Shown here in pieces: positions 1 through 9,136 of a DNA stretch of 64,000 nucleotides. The stretch lies in NCBI GenBank assembly GCA_050948785.1, contig JBMNEM010000008.1:62001-126000 (forward strand). The letters are read 5' to 3'. The notes below the pieces were generated by a model that was given only the letters and a program-made list of their open reading frames with translations, was not told where the DNA came from and ran no database searches. Both the position numbers and the translations under genes were made by a program. Source of the stretch: JAAZMI01 sp050948785 (GTDB lineage: Bacteria; Bacillota; Dethiobacteria; DTU022; UBA8154). Position 1 is the first letter of the stretch. Every line of letters begins with the position of its first letter.

Positions 1-1193
1 CGCCTGGTTTAACCGCTCCTTTTATTAAAGTTGAAGCAACTAAATTTACAGAAGGTTGGTTATGTAGGTAGGGATGTCGATCTCGATTGTCAGGGAATTA
101 GTGGAAATTTCCGTGAGGATTGTAAAAACGGAGAAAATGAGAACTGTAGAGGGTCAAAGCTGCTGAATTGGTTGAAGAAAGATTATTGGAATCTCCTTGT
201 TCCTTGGTCCAAAAAGCATAAAACCAGTCCCAATCCCTTTAATTTATTTTTTCAAACTACCGGAACAGTGGAGCCAGAGCCAGACAATGAAAGGGAAAAA
301 GTGGCCCGGCTCCAGGAAGAGCGCCAAATCATGCTGCATAAACTAAGAAGGGGTGATTTAGAGGAAGAGATGGTTGAAGTGGAAGTGGATGATCGTTTGC
401 CTCCGATGCTAGAGGTGTTTTCGGGCTTGGTATGGAAGAAATAGGTGTAAATTTTCAGGACGTTTTTGGCAGCATTTTACCTTCCCGTAAAAAAAAGAAA
501 AAAATTCCTTTAAAGGCAGGCGCGCAAAATTTTTCTGCAAGAAGAGGGAGAAAGGCTCATTGATATGGATGAAGTCATCAATGAAGCTATTGAGCGGGCA
601 GATACAGGCAGGAATTGTTTTTTTGGATGAGATCGATAAAATCGTCGGCAAGGAAAATTCACGGGCAGGCCCTGATGTTCCAGGGAGGGTGTCCAGAGGG
701 ATATACTGCCTATTGTGGAGGGTTCGACCATCATTACGAAGCATGGTCCTGTGAAAACTGATTATATGCTTTTTATTGCTGCAGGGGCCTTTCATTTTAC
801 CAAACCAGCCGATCTTATTCCAGATTGCAGGGGGCGGTTTCCGATCAGGGTTGAGCTGCAGAATTTATCCCGCGAGGATTTTTAAACGCATTTTAGCTGA
901 ACCTGAAAATGCTTTGATTAAACAATATGCAGCTCTGCTTAGCACCGAGGGAGTGAGCCTGGAGTTTTCTGAAGATGGCATCGAACAGATTGCGGATATG
1001 GCTTGTGCTTTGAATGATGAGCTTGAAAATATTGGGCAAGGCGTTGCATACCATTATGGAAAAATTGTTAGAGGACATTTCCTATGAGGCTCCCGATCTT
1101 TATGGTCAAAAATTTATTGTAGATAAAGAGTATGTCAAGAATAAATTAAAAGATATTGTTAAAAATAAAGATTTAAGTAGATATATTTTATAA
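1..1193 (+). pseudogene. hslU: hslU (ATPase of the HslUV protease), broken and 5'-incomplete
   Basis: Pieces in all three forward frames together spell the HslU/ClpY unfoldase from just after its Walker A region to its natural end. Landmarks are VGYVGRD near 60-75, VPWSKKHKTSPNPFNLFF at 197-250, IVFLDEIDKIVG (Walker B) near 620-650, a GPDV...SREGVQRD-like stretch near 670-710, a QGRFPIRVELQNLSREDF stretch near 830-880, and the family's terminal DLSRYIL ending at 1193. At least five indels break the frame, so no single frame exceeds about 137 codons. The start and Walker A lie outside the window. HslU with HslV forms an ATP-dependent cytosolic protease, commonly encoded in an operon with codY, which follows here and is broken too. 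The residues between the breaks are well conserved, so this is either a young pseudogene or sequencing error. Confidence 0.85.
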
Positions 1194-1290
1194 TTTCAGA
1201 ACTACTTTTTTACAATAGTTTCTTATAAAACCCGTTTTACGGGCTCTTTAGCATAAAAAACATGAAAAAAATAGAAAGAGGTGTCTAAGT

Positions 1291-2098
1291 GTGATTACTT
1301 CTCCTTTACTAGAGAAAACCCGCCGTATTAATAAAATTCTCCAAAAAACGGCAGGGCAAAGAGTTGATTTTACTGAGGTATCGGAGGTTTTAAAGAACGT
1401 CATTCATGCCAATGTTTACATTGCTGACCGCGAGGGCAAGATTTTGGGATATGCTCTGGTTGATGAGTTTGAATGTGATATTATGGTTAGCCAGGTGCTC
1501 AAAAAATCTGAATTTCCCGAGCGCTACAATGATTTTCTGCTGCGTGATGACGAAACGAGGGTTAAACTTAAAACAAAAAAGAAATGTCTGTGCTTTCGTC
1601 GAGGAAGAAAACTGTCTTTTTACAAACAAGTTAACCACTGTTTGTCCCGATTATGGGTGGAGGCAAGAGACTGGGCTCGCTACTGTTGGGCCCGTTTTGC
1701 AGAAGCTCTGGAAGCAGAAGACCTGATTCTGGCCGAAATTGGTGCTACCGTTGTTGGTATGGAAATCTTGCGGTCCAGGGCCGAAAAAAATTGAAGAAGA
1801 GGCTAGAAATAAAGCAGTTGTCCAGCTGGCTATTGGCACGCATTCCTATTCTGAACTGGAAGCGGTGGAGCATATTTTTGAAGAACTGGATGGCGAAGAA
1901 GGTCTCCTTGTTGCCAAGTAAAATTGCCGATCAACTGGGGTATCACAAGATCTGTAATTGTGAATGCCCTGCGCAATATTCGAAAGCGCTGGAGTGATCG
2001 AATCCCGTTCCTTGGGCATGAAGGGAACCTACATCAAGGTACTCAATCCCTACCTGCTGGAACAATTGTCCAGGAAGAAAAAACCATTTCAAAAATAA
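1291..2098 (+). pseudogene. codY: codY (GTP/branched-chain amino acid sensing repressor), frameshifted
   Basis: A GTG start at 1291 sits 9 bases behind an AGAGGTG ribosome site. The first frame gives a normal CodY GAF domain (ITSPLLEKTRRINKILQK to RYNDFLLR). The match then hops between frames: KQKRNVCAFVEEENCLFTNK in frame 2, MGGGKRLGSLLL in frame 3, FAEALEAEDLILAEIGATVV back in frame 1, then KIEEEARNKAVVQLA in frame 2. The DNA-binding helix region KIADQLGITRSVIVNALR and the end VLNPYLLEQLSRKK (stop near 2098) are also recognisable. At least five frame changes are needed. CodY represses starvation genes in low-GC Gram-positives. If the breaks are real, this strain lacks the regulator. Confidence 0.85.
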
Positions 2099-2210
2099 TT
2101 CGGCAACCAAACTGCTTTTTTTCAGTATCTTAATAAAAAACAGTACTTTCAGGAAACTATTTTCTAAACTAAGCAGATTATACCCACCTGAGTATGAAAT
2201 TTACTATGAA

Positions 2211-2247
2211 GAAGGATAAACTTTGGATGATTATCCTTCTTTTTTTA
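2211..2247 (+). terminator. Rho-independent terminator after codY
   Basis: A 9-bp perfect stem (GAAGGATAA at 2211-2219 with TTATCCTTC at 2231-2239) with an 11-base loop is followed by a run of T. It lies downstream of the codY remnant and before the convergent membrane-protein gene. Confidence 0.8.
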
Positions 2248-2257
2248 TGTACTGAAA

Positions 2258-2307
2258 TAAAAAAACAAACCCCCGGGTTGGAATAGCTTACGGTCCATGC
2301 CCGGGGG
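2258..2307 (-). terminator. Terminator for the reverse-strand membrane-protein gene
   Basis: On the reverse strand, CCCCCGGG (2307-2300) pairs perfectly with CCCGGGGG (2277-2270), and a T-rich stretch with a run of seven T follows. It lies about 50 bases past the stop of the gene at 2357-3621. Confidence 0.75.
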
Positions 2308-2356
2308 AAAATGAAGGGGATCTGCCTTTTCTTACCTGGAAGGCAGCTTTTCCCGA

Positions 2357-3621
2357 TTAAATTTGGTGATTGTTTATTGTTTCTTTGTAGCTGACTTTTA
2401 CAGGTTCTTTGTATACCAGCGGCCATTTATCAAAGAAAGTATTAAAGAGCAGAAATGTCATCAAAAAGGCAAACTGGCCGGCCAAAACACCCATAGTTGG
2501 ATAGCCCAGGCCCAAGTTACTGGCCCCAAACGGAATTCTGGCAAAGGTTTTAAGCCAAATGGTTCCCAGAACGCCACCGAGAGTAATCCAGATCACCAGG
2601 CGGATTAAAATTCGGGCTGCGGTATTGGGAACAAGCTGAGCACTGGGATAATCATCAAACAGATGATGCCAGGCCAACATGCTGATAACGCCTGAAAGAA
2701 TTAATGAAGCTACTGCCAGATCAAGCGGAGCCCCCGGGAGAAGATCTAACGGAGCAATAATTCCCCGAACGATGGGCGGCACTATAAACCCGGCAGCCAG
2801 AGCAATCAGAAATCCGGCGATTCCCATAAAAGGTTGCTTTTTGGCAAAAAATTTCATTGGATACCCTTCACCGCCCTCTGCCGGAATCAGGAAGAAGAAA
2901 ACGAATGCCTGGCAGAAAGCAACCCAAGTAGCCCAGGAACCCATCGGTGTGTTTACAATTTGTTGTCCATCAATCGATAAGGGCATAAAGCTGGGTATAA
3001 TCGTGGCTATCCATACTACTACGACAGCCAGTGTGCTGAAGAATAAAACGCCCCAGCCTTCGGTCGGCTGCTTGGATGTACCGGCGAAAGGCCATTTATG
3101 GAACAGTGCAATGAAAGGAATTTGGGTCATGATTACCGGCAAAGCAAGAAAGTTGGCGGCATTCCAGCCTTTAACGGCCAATGCAACATCCGCGGCTGTT
3201 TTAGGTGTTAGCAGCAGGGCCAGATTAAACGGCTTCCACCAGATGCCTATAAACCCGATAATGACAAAGAATGCTGCCAGGCCAACAAACCAAGCTAATA
3301 CGGTGTACCAAAGACCGGCATGTGGCTGCTTGGAGGTGAAGATAGTCTTACCATAGTTCCCTCATAACCAAAGTCATCCAAATCCAGGGATTGATCACCA
3401 TCCAGAAAAAACTGCCTTCAACCATGACACCGATCAGTTGACCTGCCATTTCCGGTTTCGGCTGCTGCCAATCCGGGAGCGGCCAAAGCGCTAAAGAAGG
3501 ATTTCATAATCATGGACCACAGGGGCCAAAGAATACAAGCTAAAACAAAACAAAGAACAAAAGATGCAAAACCGGTAGCCAGTTGAGATTTAAAAGTTCG
3601 CTTAACAGTAAATTCAGTCAT
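2357..3621 (-). pseudogene. Multi-pass membrane protein of unknown function, two frameshifts
   Basis: The gene starts at 3621 (MTEFTVKRTFKSQLATGF, with AAGGAGGG upstream) and reads a first membrane segment up to about 3470. There the frame must shift for the reading to continue (DWQQPKPEMAGQLIGVMVEG), and it shifts again near 3355. From there about 330 codons run to the stop at 2357 (KTIFTSKQPHAGLWYTVLAW onward). Joined, the product would be about 415 residues with roughly ten hydrophobic segments and many Trp and Pro residues. I do not recognise the family. The frameshifts match the pattern in hslU and codY, so sequence quality may be the cause; otherwise it is a third decayed gene in a row. 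Confidence 0.55.
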
Positions 3622-4220
3622 TTATTAACCCTCCTTAATATAAGTTTTTTTTTGATAGCCAAACCGCTGTAGTTTGACTATGCGTTATGACTGAATAGAT
3701 TAAGATAAATACCCCAATACCAATACTTTTGAATATTGAATCATTTCAGTTTACACTTTTACGCATCAATAAATCCCCTAATTAGGACAACCGAAAAACA
3801 CTCAAACTTATAACATAATGCTATATTTATCCGAGATGATTAAATTGTTAACTCACCTCCTTATGCTAAAAAATCCATTTCTTGCATTACATTATTATGC
3901 AAAATAGATGCCAATTTGACGTATTTCTTTCTGAAGTGTCCTAAAATGCGATGCGGGCGGAATCTTGGAAATTTTAAAAAATTAAAAAGCTTTAAAAACC
4001 GCTAACAAGATAGCCCATTTTTAAAACTTATTTTAAAATAATTGCAATATTGAAATGTTTGATAATGTAGTATATTCTTTTTTCTACCTTTTTAAAGACA
4101 GGGGGAAATAAAATTAAAGGGATTTTATAATTTTTATGGAACTTGTAAATATTATTAAAGAGTTTTCGGATTATTTGAAGAAGCCTGTTCTTGTTTTTTG
4201 GGCTGAGAAGGAATGATACT
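3622..4220. other. 600-base AT-rich intergenic region
   Basis: No convincing gene on either strand. On the reverse strand an isolated AAGGAGGTGAG ribosome-site-like string near 3850-3866 has no reading frame behind it. The forward half presumably carries the promoter of trmK, but no element stands out enough to mark. Confidence 0.4.
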
Positions 4221-4931
4221 ATGCCGGTGAAATTAAAACCGCGCCTGGCAGGGGTCGCTTCCTTGGTTCCCTCTAGCAGTGTGGTGGCTGATATTGGTAC
4301 AGACCATGCCTATTTGCCCCTTTATCTGGTAAAAGAAAAAGCCTGCCCCCGGGTTATTGCGGTGGAGAAATCATCCCTGAACAGTATGTTTGCCCGGGAA
4401 ACGGTGAATCTTTTTAACTTGAATCAAAAAGTGGAGGTCCGGATTGGTGATGGGTTACTGGCACTGGATAAGAGTGACGGTGTAGAAGTGGTGGTGATTG
4501 CCGGGCTGGGAGGCAAAACCATTTGCAGGCTACTGAGGACTGCAGGTCACCGGCTCCGGCAGCACAGGCGTTTTGTTTTACAGCCAATGGGGGATACCGC
4601 CCTTGTAAGGCGCTGGCTGGCAGCACATGATTTTTATTTTCCTCAAGAAAAACTGGTCCAGGAAAAAGGACATTTTTATGAAATCATTGCGGCCGAAAAA
4701 GGCCGGCAAATTGTCAAGGAGCCTATTTTCCTGGAACTGGGGCCGACTCTTTTACAGGGGAGAGACCCTTTGCTTGTTCCCTGGCTTAAACATAAAATAC
4801 AGTGCTATGAGAAAATTTTACAGGGTTTGCTCCGGTCTAGAAAGGGTAAAAAAGATCCCCGGTGGCGTTATTTTAATTTTCAGTATGATAGTTTGAAAGG
4901 GGTGCTGGATGATGTTTGCCGTAGGGAGTGA
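4221..4931 (+). CDS. trmK: tRNA (adenine22-N1)-methyltransferase TrmK
   Basis: About 236 residues. The N-terminal half has the class I SAM-binding pattern of TrmK/YqfN (COG2384): VVADIGTDHAYLPLYLV near residue 25 (motif I), VEKS as the acidic loop, and VVVIAGLGGKTICRLL near residue 85. The C-terminal part is charged and helical, as in the family. TrmK methylates N1 of A22 in tRNA of Gram-positive bacteria. The ATG at 4221 was chosen over an upstream in-frame start because GAAGGA lies 6-9 bases before it. The 3' end overlaps the next gene by 23 bases, the usual trmK-nif3 arrangement in Firmicutes, so the two are translationally coupled. Confidence 0.85.
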   Translation: MPVKLKPRLAGVASLVPSSSVVADIGTDHAYLPLYLVKEKACPRVIAVEKSSLNSMFARETVNLFNLNQKVEVRIGDGLLALDKSDGVEVVVIAGLGGKTICRLLRTAGHRLRQHRRFVLQPMGDTALVRRWLAAHDFYFPQEKLVQEKGHFYEIIAAEKGRQIVKEPIFLELGPTLLQGRDPLLVPWLKHKIQCYEKILQGLLRSRKGKKDPRWRYFNFQYDSLKGVLDDVCRRE

Positions 4932-6039
4932 TCTGGTTGTTTTTTTAGAGGAATTTGCCCCTCTTCGCTGGGCCTTACCGAAAGATGCCAGCGGCTTACA
5001 ATGGGGAGATCTCTCCCGGGAAGAGCCAGCGTTGTTGCTGGCACTGGATTTTAGCGAGGAGGTGCTGGAAGAAGCTCTGGCCCGGGGAATATCTTTTATT
5101 TTTACCCATCATCCTTTTCTCTACCGGCCGCTTCAACAGCTGGATTGGCGCAACAGACGGGAAGCCCTCATCATGAGGGCTATCAAGGAGGATATTACTC
5201 TTTTTTCTGCTCATACCAATTTGGATGTTGCTCCTCGGGGGGTCAGCCAGGCTCTTGGTGAACTCCTGGGCTTAAAAAAGATGCAACCTCTTTATCTGAC
5301 TGGCAGGGATGAACTGGAAAAACTGGTCGTCTTTGTTCCTGAAGGCTATGAAGATAAAGTCCGGAATGCTCTCGCGGAGGCAGGAGCCGGCTGGATTGGG
5401 AATTACAGCCATTGTACTTACCAGCTCCTGGGGACGGGAACATTTTTACCCCGGGAAGGCAGCTCTCCTTTTATCGGATCACGGGGCTCTCTGGAAAAGG
5501 TCCGCGAGTACCGTCTGGAGACCATCCTTTACCGCCGCTGCCGCCAGCAGGTTTTAGAGGCCCTGGATGCGGCCCATCCTTATGAAGAGGTGGCTTATGA
5601 TCTTTACCCTCTGGCCAATGAGGGAGCGGTATGGGGCCTGGGAAGAACAGGCTGCCTGGCAGAAAAGATGACATTAAGAGAATTGGCCGAACGATGTGAT
5701 AACCTTCTTCAACCGGATTTTCTTAATGTTTCAGGTGATTTGAATATGCTTGTGGAAAAAGTGGCAGTTTTGGGTGGTAGCGGGGCTGAATATATTCCCG
5801 TTGTTTTGCAAAGCGGAGCGCAGGTTTTTATTTCCGGGGACATCAAGTTTCATGCGGCACAGGAGGCGGCTATGGCGGGATTGGCGCTCATTGATGCCGG
5901 GCATGATGCCACCGAAAGGCCGGTACTTCGGGTTTTGGCTCAGTTTCTGGAAGAAAAAATTAAACTGGCCGGATTAAAAACAGAGGTGATTGTCTTTCAG
6001 GAACAAAGCAACCTCTGGCAATCTCTCAAAAAAGGATAG
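4909..6039 (+). CDS. Nif3-family dinuclear metal-centre protein (YqfO type)
   Basis: 376 residues, the length of the long Firmicutes form in which a PII-like/CutA-like domain is inserted between the two halves of the Nif3 fold. The metal-binding His pair is visible in FTHHPFLYRP near residue 65, HTNLDVA follows near 103, and the late AGHDATERPVL motif (near 328) closes the site. The middle VVFVPEGYEDKVRNALAEAG through AAHPYEEVAYDLY is the inserted domain. The biochemical role of the family is unsettled; it is often called GTP cyclohydrolase I type 2, without good proof. It overlaps trmK and ends in a strong terminator. Confidence 0.88.
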   Translation: MMFAVGSDLVVFLEEFAPLRWALPKDASGLQWGDLSREEPALLLALDFSEEVLEEALARGISFIFTHHPFLYRPLQQLDWRNRREALIMRAIKEDITLFSAHTNLDVAPRGVSQALGELLGLKKMQPLYLTGRDELEKLVVFVPEGYEDKVRNALAEAGAGWIGNYSHCTYQLLGTGTFLPREGSSPFIGSRGSLEKVREYRLETILYRRCRQQVLEALDAAHPYEEVAYDLYPLANEGAVWGLGRTGCLAEKMTLRELAERCDNLLQPDFLNVSGDLNMLVEKVAVLGGSGAEYIPVVLQSGAQVFISGDIKFHAAQEAAMAGLALIDAGHDATERPVLRVLAQFLEEKIKLAGLKTEVIVFQEQSNLWQSLKKG

Positions 6040-6061
6040 GTTCAGACCCTATCCTTTTTTG
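6028..6061 (+). terminator. Rho-independent terminator overlapping the Nif3 stop codon
   Basis: A 13-bp stem, AAAAAAGGATAGG (6028-6040) with CCTATCCTTTTTT (6048-6060). The A-rich left arm encodes the last Lys codons of the gene and the right arm ends in T6. It closes the trmK operon. Confidence 0.85.
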
Positions 6062-6098
6062 TTTAATATTGATACTATTAAAAGGAGATTAATAAAAA

Positions 6099-6824
6099 AT
6101 GAAACAGCATGTGGAACAGCTGCAAATGCTCTGGCAGCTTCAGGAACTGGAGCAAAAAATTTTGCATCAGGAACATGAATTGCAAAATATTGCCAGTGCA
6201 AAGGATTACCGGCAAAAGAAGAGAGACTTCCTGGCCTTCCAGGAGATGTTAAGGAAAGAAGAAGAAAAGCTGGTTACAGCAAAAAAAGAGCAACGGCGTA
6301 AGGAGCTGGAACTGCAAACAACCATGGATTTGCTTGAAAAACTGCAGCATAAGCTCTACAGCGGCGAGATCAGTAACATCAGGGAGCTGGAAGGCCTGGA
6401 GAAAAAGGTCCAGGCCAAGCAGAAAGAAAAATCTGATCTGGAAGATGATATTCTTTACCTCATGGAGAGCATTGAAGAGGATGAAAAAGAGATTTCAACC
6501 TGGCAGAAACTTCAGATATCGAAGAATGAAGCAGTACAGCAGTTGGGAGCGAGGGCCCAAAGAGATATTGAAAAGGCTCAGGGAAAACTGAACGATTTAA
6601 TAGGGCAGCGGGAAGAGTTAAGGCAAAACATTGATGCTGCCCTGATAAAAAAGTATACTGAATTGTCCCGCTACCTGCGGGGCCGGTGTATTTCTCTTGT
6701 TCAACAAGGATTTTGTGGTATATGCAATGTTTCTTTGCCTTCCTCTTTTCGGGCGCGTATGCTCACGCCCGGTCAGTTTGTTTTTTGTGAAAACTGCGGG
6801 TGTTTGCTTGTGCCCGGAGATTAG
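6099..6824 (+). CDS. Coiled-coil protein with C-terminal C4 zinc ribbon (CT398/COG1579 type)
   Basis: 241 residues. Residues 1-180 are almost entirely charged heptad-like helix, predicted as a long antiparallel coiled coil (MLWQLQELEQKILHQEHELQ...). The last 45 residues carry two Cys pairs, CGICNVSLP and CENCGCLLVP, which form a C4 zinc ribbon. This is the family of Chlamydia CT398 and mycobacterial Rv2229c-like proteins. Members have been proposed to interact with sigma-54 or the secretion apparatus, but a general function is not established. A clear ribosome site (AAAGGAGA) precedes the ATG. It stands between two terminated units, so no operon partner is implied. Confidence 0.75.
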   Translation: MKQHVEQLQMLWQLQELEQKILHQEHELQNIASAKDYRQKKRDFLAFQEMLRKEEEKLVTAKKEQRRKELELQTTMDLLEKLQHKLYSGEISNIRELEGLEKKVQAKQKEKSDLEDDILYLMESIEEDEKEISTWQKLQISKNEAVQQLGARAQRDIEKAQGKLNDLIGQREELRQNIDAALIKKYTELSRYLRGRCISLVQQGFCGICNVSLPSSFRARMLTPGQFVFCENCGCLLVPGD

Positions 6825-6855
6825 GATATTAGTAAGAAATAGAAAGGTGAGCAAT

Positions 6856-7494
6856 ATGGTTAAAAATAAAAAGGGTAAAGTCGCCCGGAAGAAATTATTT
6901 TCCATTCTCATCATTTTGCTACTGGTGGGGGGGGTGCTTCTGAGCGCGACAGCCGGGTTTTTTGATTTTTTATGGGGAAAGGGAAATATGGCTTCTTCTA
7001 CAGGAGATGATGAGTACATCCTGAGCCTTAAAAAACAGGCCGGTTTTCTGGAGGAATCCCTCAGGGGAAACTCCGTTGATTTGGAAAAGCAGGCAGCCCT
7101 GGGAAATATCTATTATGAGCTGGCTATGTATTACTGGGGTCAAGGTTCGGAGGAAAAGGAAGTTTATGCGGCAAAGAGCAAGGAACTTTTACTGCAGGTT
7201 GTGGAAGGGGGCCTCCGGGAACCCCTTGTGACGTTGAGGATTGCCCTGCTTGCCGCTTTCATACAAAATGATGAGCCCCTCGCAGAAAAATATTTTCGGA
7301 ACACTTTAGAGCTGCAGGAGGATTATCCGGAAGCCCATTTTTATTATGGGATCTTTCTTTTATCCCAGGAAAGGGAAGAGGAGGCCCAAGAACACTGGGA
7401 GAAGGTCCTGCAGCAGGCGGAAGAAGATTCCCCCTTGGCGGCAGAGGTGCAGCGTTACCTACAAGTTTATGATGAAAGGGACGATTCCAAATAA
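6856..7494 (+). CDS. Membrane-anchored TPR-like protein
   Basis: 212 residues. A basic N-terminus (KNKKGKVARKK) is followed by one hydrophobic segment at about 14-38, suggesting a membrane anchor with the rest outside. The remainder is helical and TPR-like: LGNIYYELAMYYWGQG near 85-100, LRIALLAAFIQNDEPLAEKYF, and YPEAHFYYGIFLLSQEREEEA. Such proteins act as scaffolds; no specific partner can be named. The ATG at 6856 has AAAGGTGAG just upstream. It follows the zinc-ribbon gene by 31 bases and may be cotranscribed with it. Confidence 0.7.
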   Translation: MVKNKKGKVARKKLFSILIILLLVGGVLLSATAGFFDFLWGKGNMASSTGDDEYILSLKKQAGFLEESLRGNSVDLEKQAALGNIYYELAMYYWGQGSEEKEVYAAKSKELLLQVVEGGLREPLVTLRIALLAAFIQNDEPLAEKYFRNTLELQEDYPEAHFYYGIFLLSQEREEEAQEHWEKVLQQAEEDSPLAAEVQRYLQVYDERDDSK

Positions 7495-7522
7495 AGGGTT
7501 TTGTTTGGTGTTTGCATGATAC

Positions 7523-7570
7523 TTGCATTTGAGGTTTTTTTTTGTTATTATACATTGAGGGGTAATGCAT
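7523..7570 (+). promoter_or_regulatory. Promoter with operator for the arsenic permease operon
   Basis: TTGCAT at 7523-7528, a 17-base spacer and TATTAT at 7546-7551 form a sigma-A promoter. The inverted repeat ATACATT-N7-AATGCAT (7550-7570) overlaps the -10 edge and the start point. Nearly the same -10 and operator occur before the PadR-family gene at 9267-9291, so one regulator probably controls both. PadR itself is the obvious candidate. Confidence 0.7.
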
Positions 7571-7661
7571 ATAAGAGCTATGTATGGAGGTGGTCTATAT
7601 CCCAAGGATAGTTTTCTATTTATAGATAGGAGGGCATTTATTATAAATAGGGGGTTTTTAC

Positions 7662-8582
7662 ATGTTTGAGTTAAATAATTTAGTTACTGCAGGAAAGTAT
7701 TTTCTTCTGATTAGTGCTGAGCTGCTGGCTTTATTCATCGGTATTTCCTTTCTTGTGGCTCTACTCCAGGAGTTTGTCACGGAAGAAACTATCCGTCAGT
7801 ATCTTACCAGACCGAAAAAATGGGTGGGGAATATCCTCGGAGCTGCTTTAGGAGCAGTTACCCCTTTTTGCTCCTGCTCCACTATTCCCATCCTGGTCGG
7901 TTTACTGAACGGAGGCGCTCCCTTTGGCGCGTCCATGTCCTTTCTAATCGCTTCACCTCTTCTTAATCCTGTTATTCTGGCACTGTTTTTAATGATGCTT
8001 GGCTGGAAAGCCACCTTGATTTACGGGATTATGACTTTTATAGTTGCTGTGCTCATTGGGGCTATATGGGAGCGTATGGGGCTGGCCGGCACATTTAAAA
8101 ATGTACGCATCCAATTCGGTTGCTGTGAGGAAAATGAATCAACCGACGGGCCTTTAACTAAAAAGGAAAAGGTCAGGCGCGCCGGCATGCAAACCTGGGG
8201 CTTATTTATGCAGGTTGTTCCTTATCTAATTATCGGTGCCGGTATCGGGGCGTTTATTTATGGTTTTGTACCGGAGCAGCTGATCATTAGAGTAGCCGGC
8301 CCGGGTAACTCCTTTGCCATACCGGCTGCTGCTGTCATTGGAATTCCCATGTATATCCGTGTGGAAACCATGATTCCCATTGGTACGGTATTGCTGGCCA
8401 AGGGCATGAGTCTGGGGGCGATCATGGCACTGATTATCGGTGGTGCGGGGGCCAGTATTCCTGAGATAACCCTGTTGGCAGCAATATTTAAGCCCAAGCT
8501 GGTAGCAATTTTTACGCTTACTATTTTGGCTGTGGCTGTTTTGGCGGGGTATATATTCCAGGCGCTTCAACCTATTTTATAA
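7662..8582 (+). CDS. ArsP/SO_0444-type permease (COG0701)
   Basis: 306 residues with about eight membrane segments. The N-terminal half has TPFCSCSTIPILVGLLNGG near residue 67 and SPLLNPVILALF near 105. The CSC motif in a membrane segment is the hallmark of the permease family that includes ArsP, the organoarsenical efflux protein. The second half repeats the topology (IPMYIRVETMIPIGTVLL, GAGASIPEITLL). A middle loop has a Cys pair (FGCCEENES). It leads an operon with two small Cys-rich proteins and lies in the arsM/arsR neighbourhood, which supports arsenical or metalloid export; the exact substrate is inferred. Confidence 0.75.
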   Translation: MFELNNLVTAGKYFLLISAELLALFIGISFLVALLQEFVTEETIRQYLTRPKKWVGNILGAALGAVTPFCSCSTIPILVGLLNGGAPFGASMSFLIASPLLNPVILALFLMMLGWKATLIYGIMTFIVAVLIGAIWERMGLAGTFKNVRIQFGCCEENESTDGPLTKKEKVRRAGMQTWGLFMQVVPYLIIGAGIGAFIYGFVPEQLIIRVAGPGNSFAIPAAAVIGIPMYIRVETMIPIGTVLLAKGMSLGAIMALIIGGAGASIPEITLLAAIFKPKLVAIFTLTILAVAVLAGYIFQALQPIL

Positions 8583-8637
8583 AAGTTCAAGGCAAGTATT
8601 AGCAGATAACAACAGAATTAAGGGAGAAAGGGGGAAG

Positions 8638-8895
8638 ATGCGTAATATGAGCAGCTGTTGTGAGCCTAACGCACCCAGGGTCTATAAACTCAACGTTGGT
8701 GGTGATATGATAGGGTTGATCGGAGTGGAACAGGCTTTTCAGGATGTCAGGAACCTTGATTTAACGGGTGAAAAAGCTGCTGCAAAACTGTTGGAAATAG
8801 TGGAGCGTAAAAATTATATTCCGGAAAGTGCTGCAAGAGAATACAAGAGAGCTCTGCTTACAGAATATAAAAATTTTCTAACCAAATCAAAATAA
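8638..8895 (+). CDS. Small conserved protein of the arsenic permease operon
   Basis: 85 residues. It starts MRNMSSCCEP with an adjacent Cys pair, followed by a short beta-rich stretch (RVYKLNVGGDMIGLIGVEQAF) and two helices. There is no signal peptide or membrane segment. I do not recognise a characterised family. The Cys pair, the place between an ArsP-like permease and another CC-containing small protein, and the good ribosome site (AAAGGGGGA) make a real gene very likely. A metalloid-handling or chaperone role is a guess from context. Confidence 0.65.
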   Translation: MRNMSSCCEPNAPRVYKLNVGGDMIGLIGVEQAFQDVRNLDLTGEKAAAKLLEIVERKNYIPESAAREYKRALLTEYKNFLTKSK

Positions 8896-8930
8896 TAATA
8901 CGGCAGTTAATGCCGAAGGAGGTTTTATTT

Positions 8931-9098
8931 ATGGGAAAAGAAAAAAAAGAAAAAAAGGGATTGTTCGGCTTTTTAAAAAGAGCCCAATCATCAGGGTGCT
9001 GCGACATGAAAATTGTTGAAGTAAGCAAGGAAGAGGAGAGTAAGAAAGGCGGCGGTTGCTGTAGTTTTGAAATTGTGCCTGCCGATGAGAAAGAATAA
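8931..9098 (+). CDS. 55-residue Cys-pair protein, possible metalloid chaperone
   Basis: A strong ribosome site (AAGGAGG, 8 bases) precedes the ATG at 8931. The sequence is a Lys-rich head (MGKEKKEKKGLFGFLKRA), then two similar units each built on an adjacent Cys pair: SSGCCDMKIVEV and GGGCCSFEIVP. The repeated CC-x-(M/F)-(K/E)-I pattern suggests a thiolate ligand for As(III) or another soft metal, but this is inference. A terminator follows directly, so it is the last gene of the permease operon. Its size would let most annotation pipelines miss it. Confidence 0.65.
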   Translation: MGKEKKEKKGLFGFLKRAQSSGCCDMKIVEVSKEEESKKGGGCCSFEIVPADEKE

Positions 9099-9108
9099 CC
9101 CAAATACC

Positions 9109-9136
9109 AGGGGGAAGCTGTTTTGCTCCCCCTTTT
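9109..9136 (+). terminator. Terminator of the first arsenic permease operon
   Basis: GGGGGAAGC (9110-9118) pairs with GCTCCCCC (9125-9132) around a TGTTTT loop, with TTTT after it. It lies 11 bases after the stop of the Cys-pair protein. Confidence 0.75.

Noticed and set aside
2679..3356. A 225-codon forward frame opposite the broken membrane protein
   Set aside because: The reverse strand encodes clear hydrophobic segments and has a ribosome site and terminator; the forward frame is a shadow.
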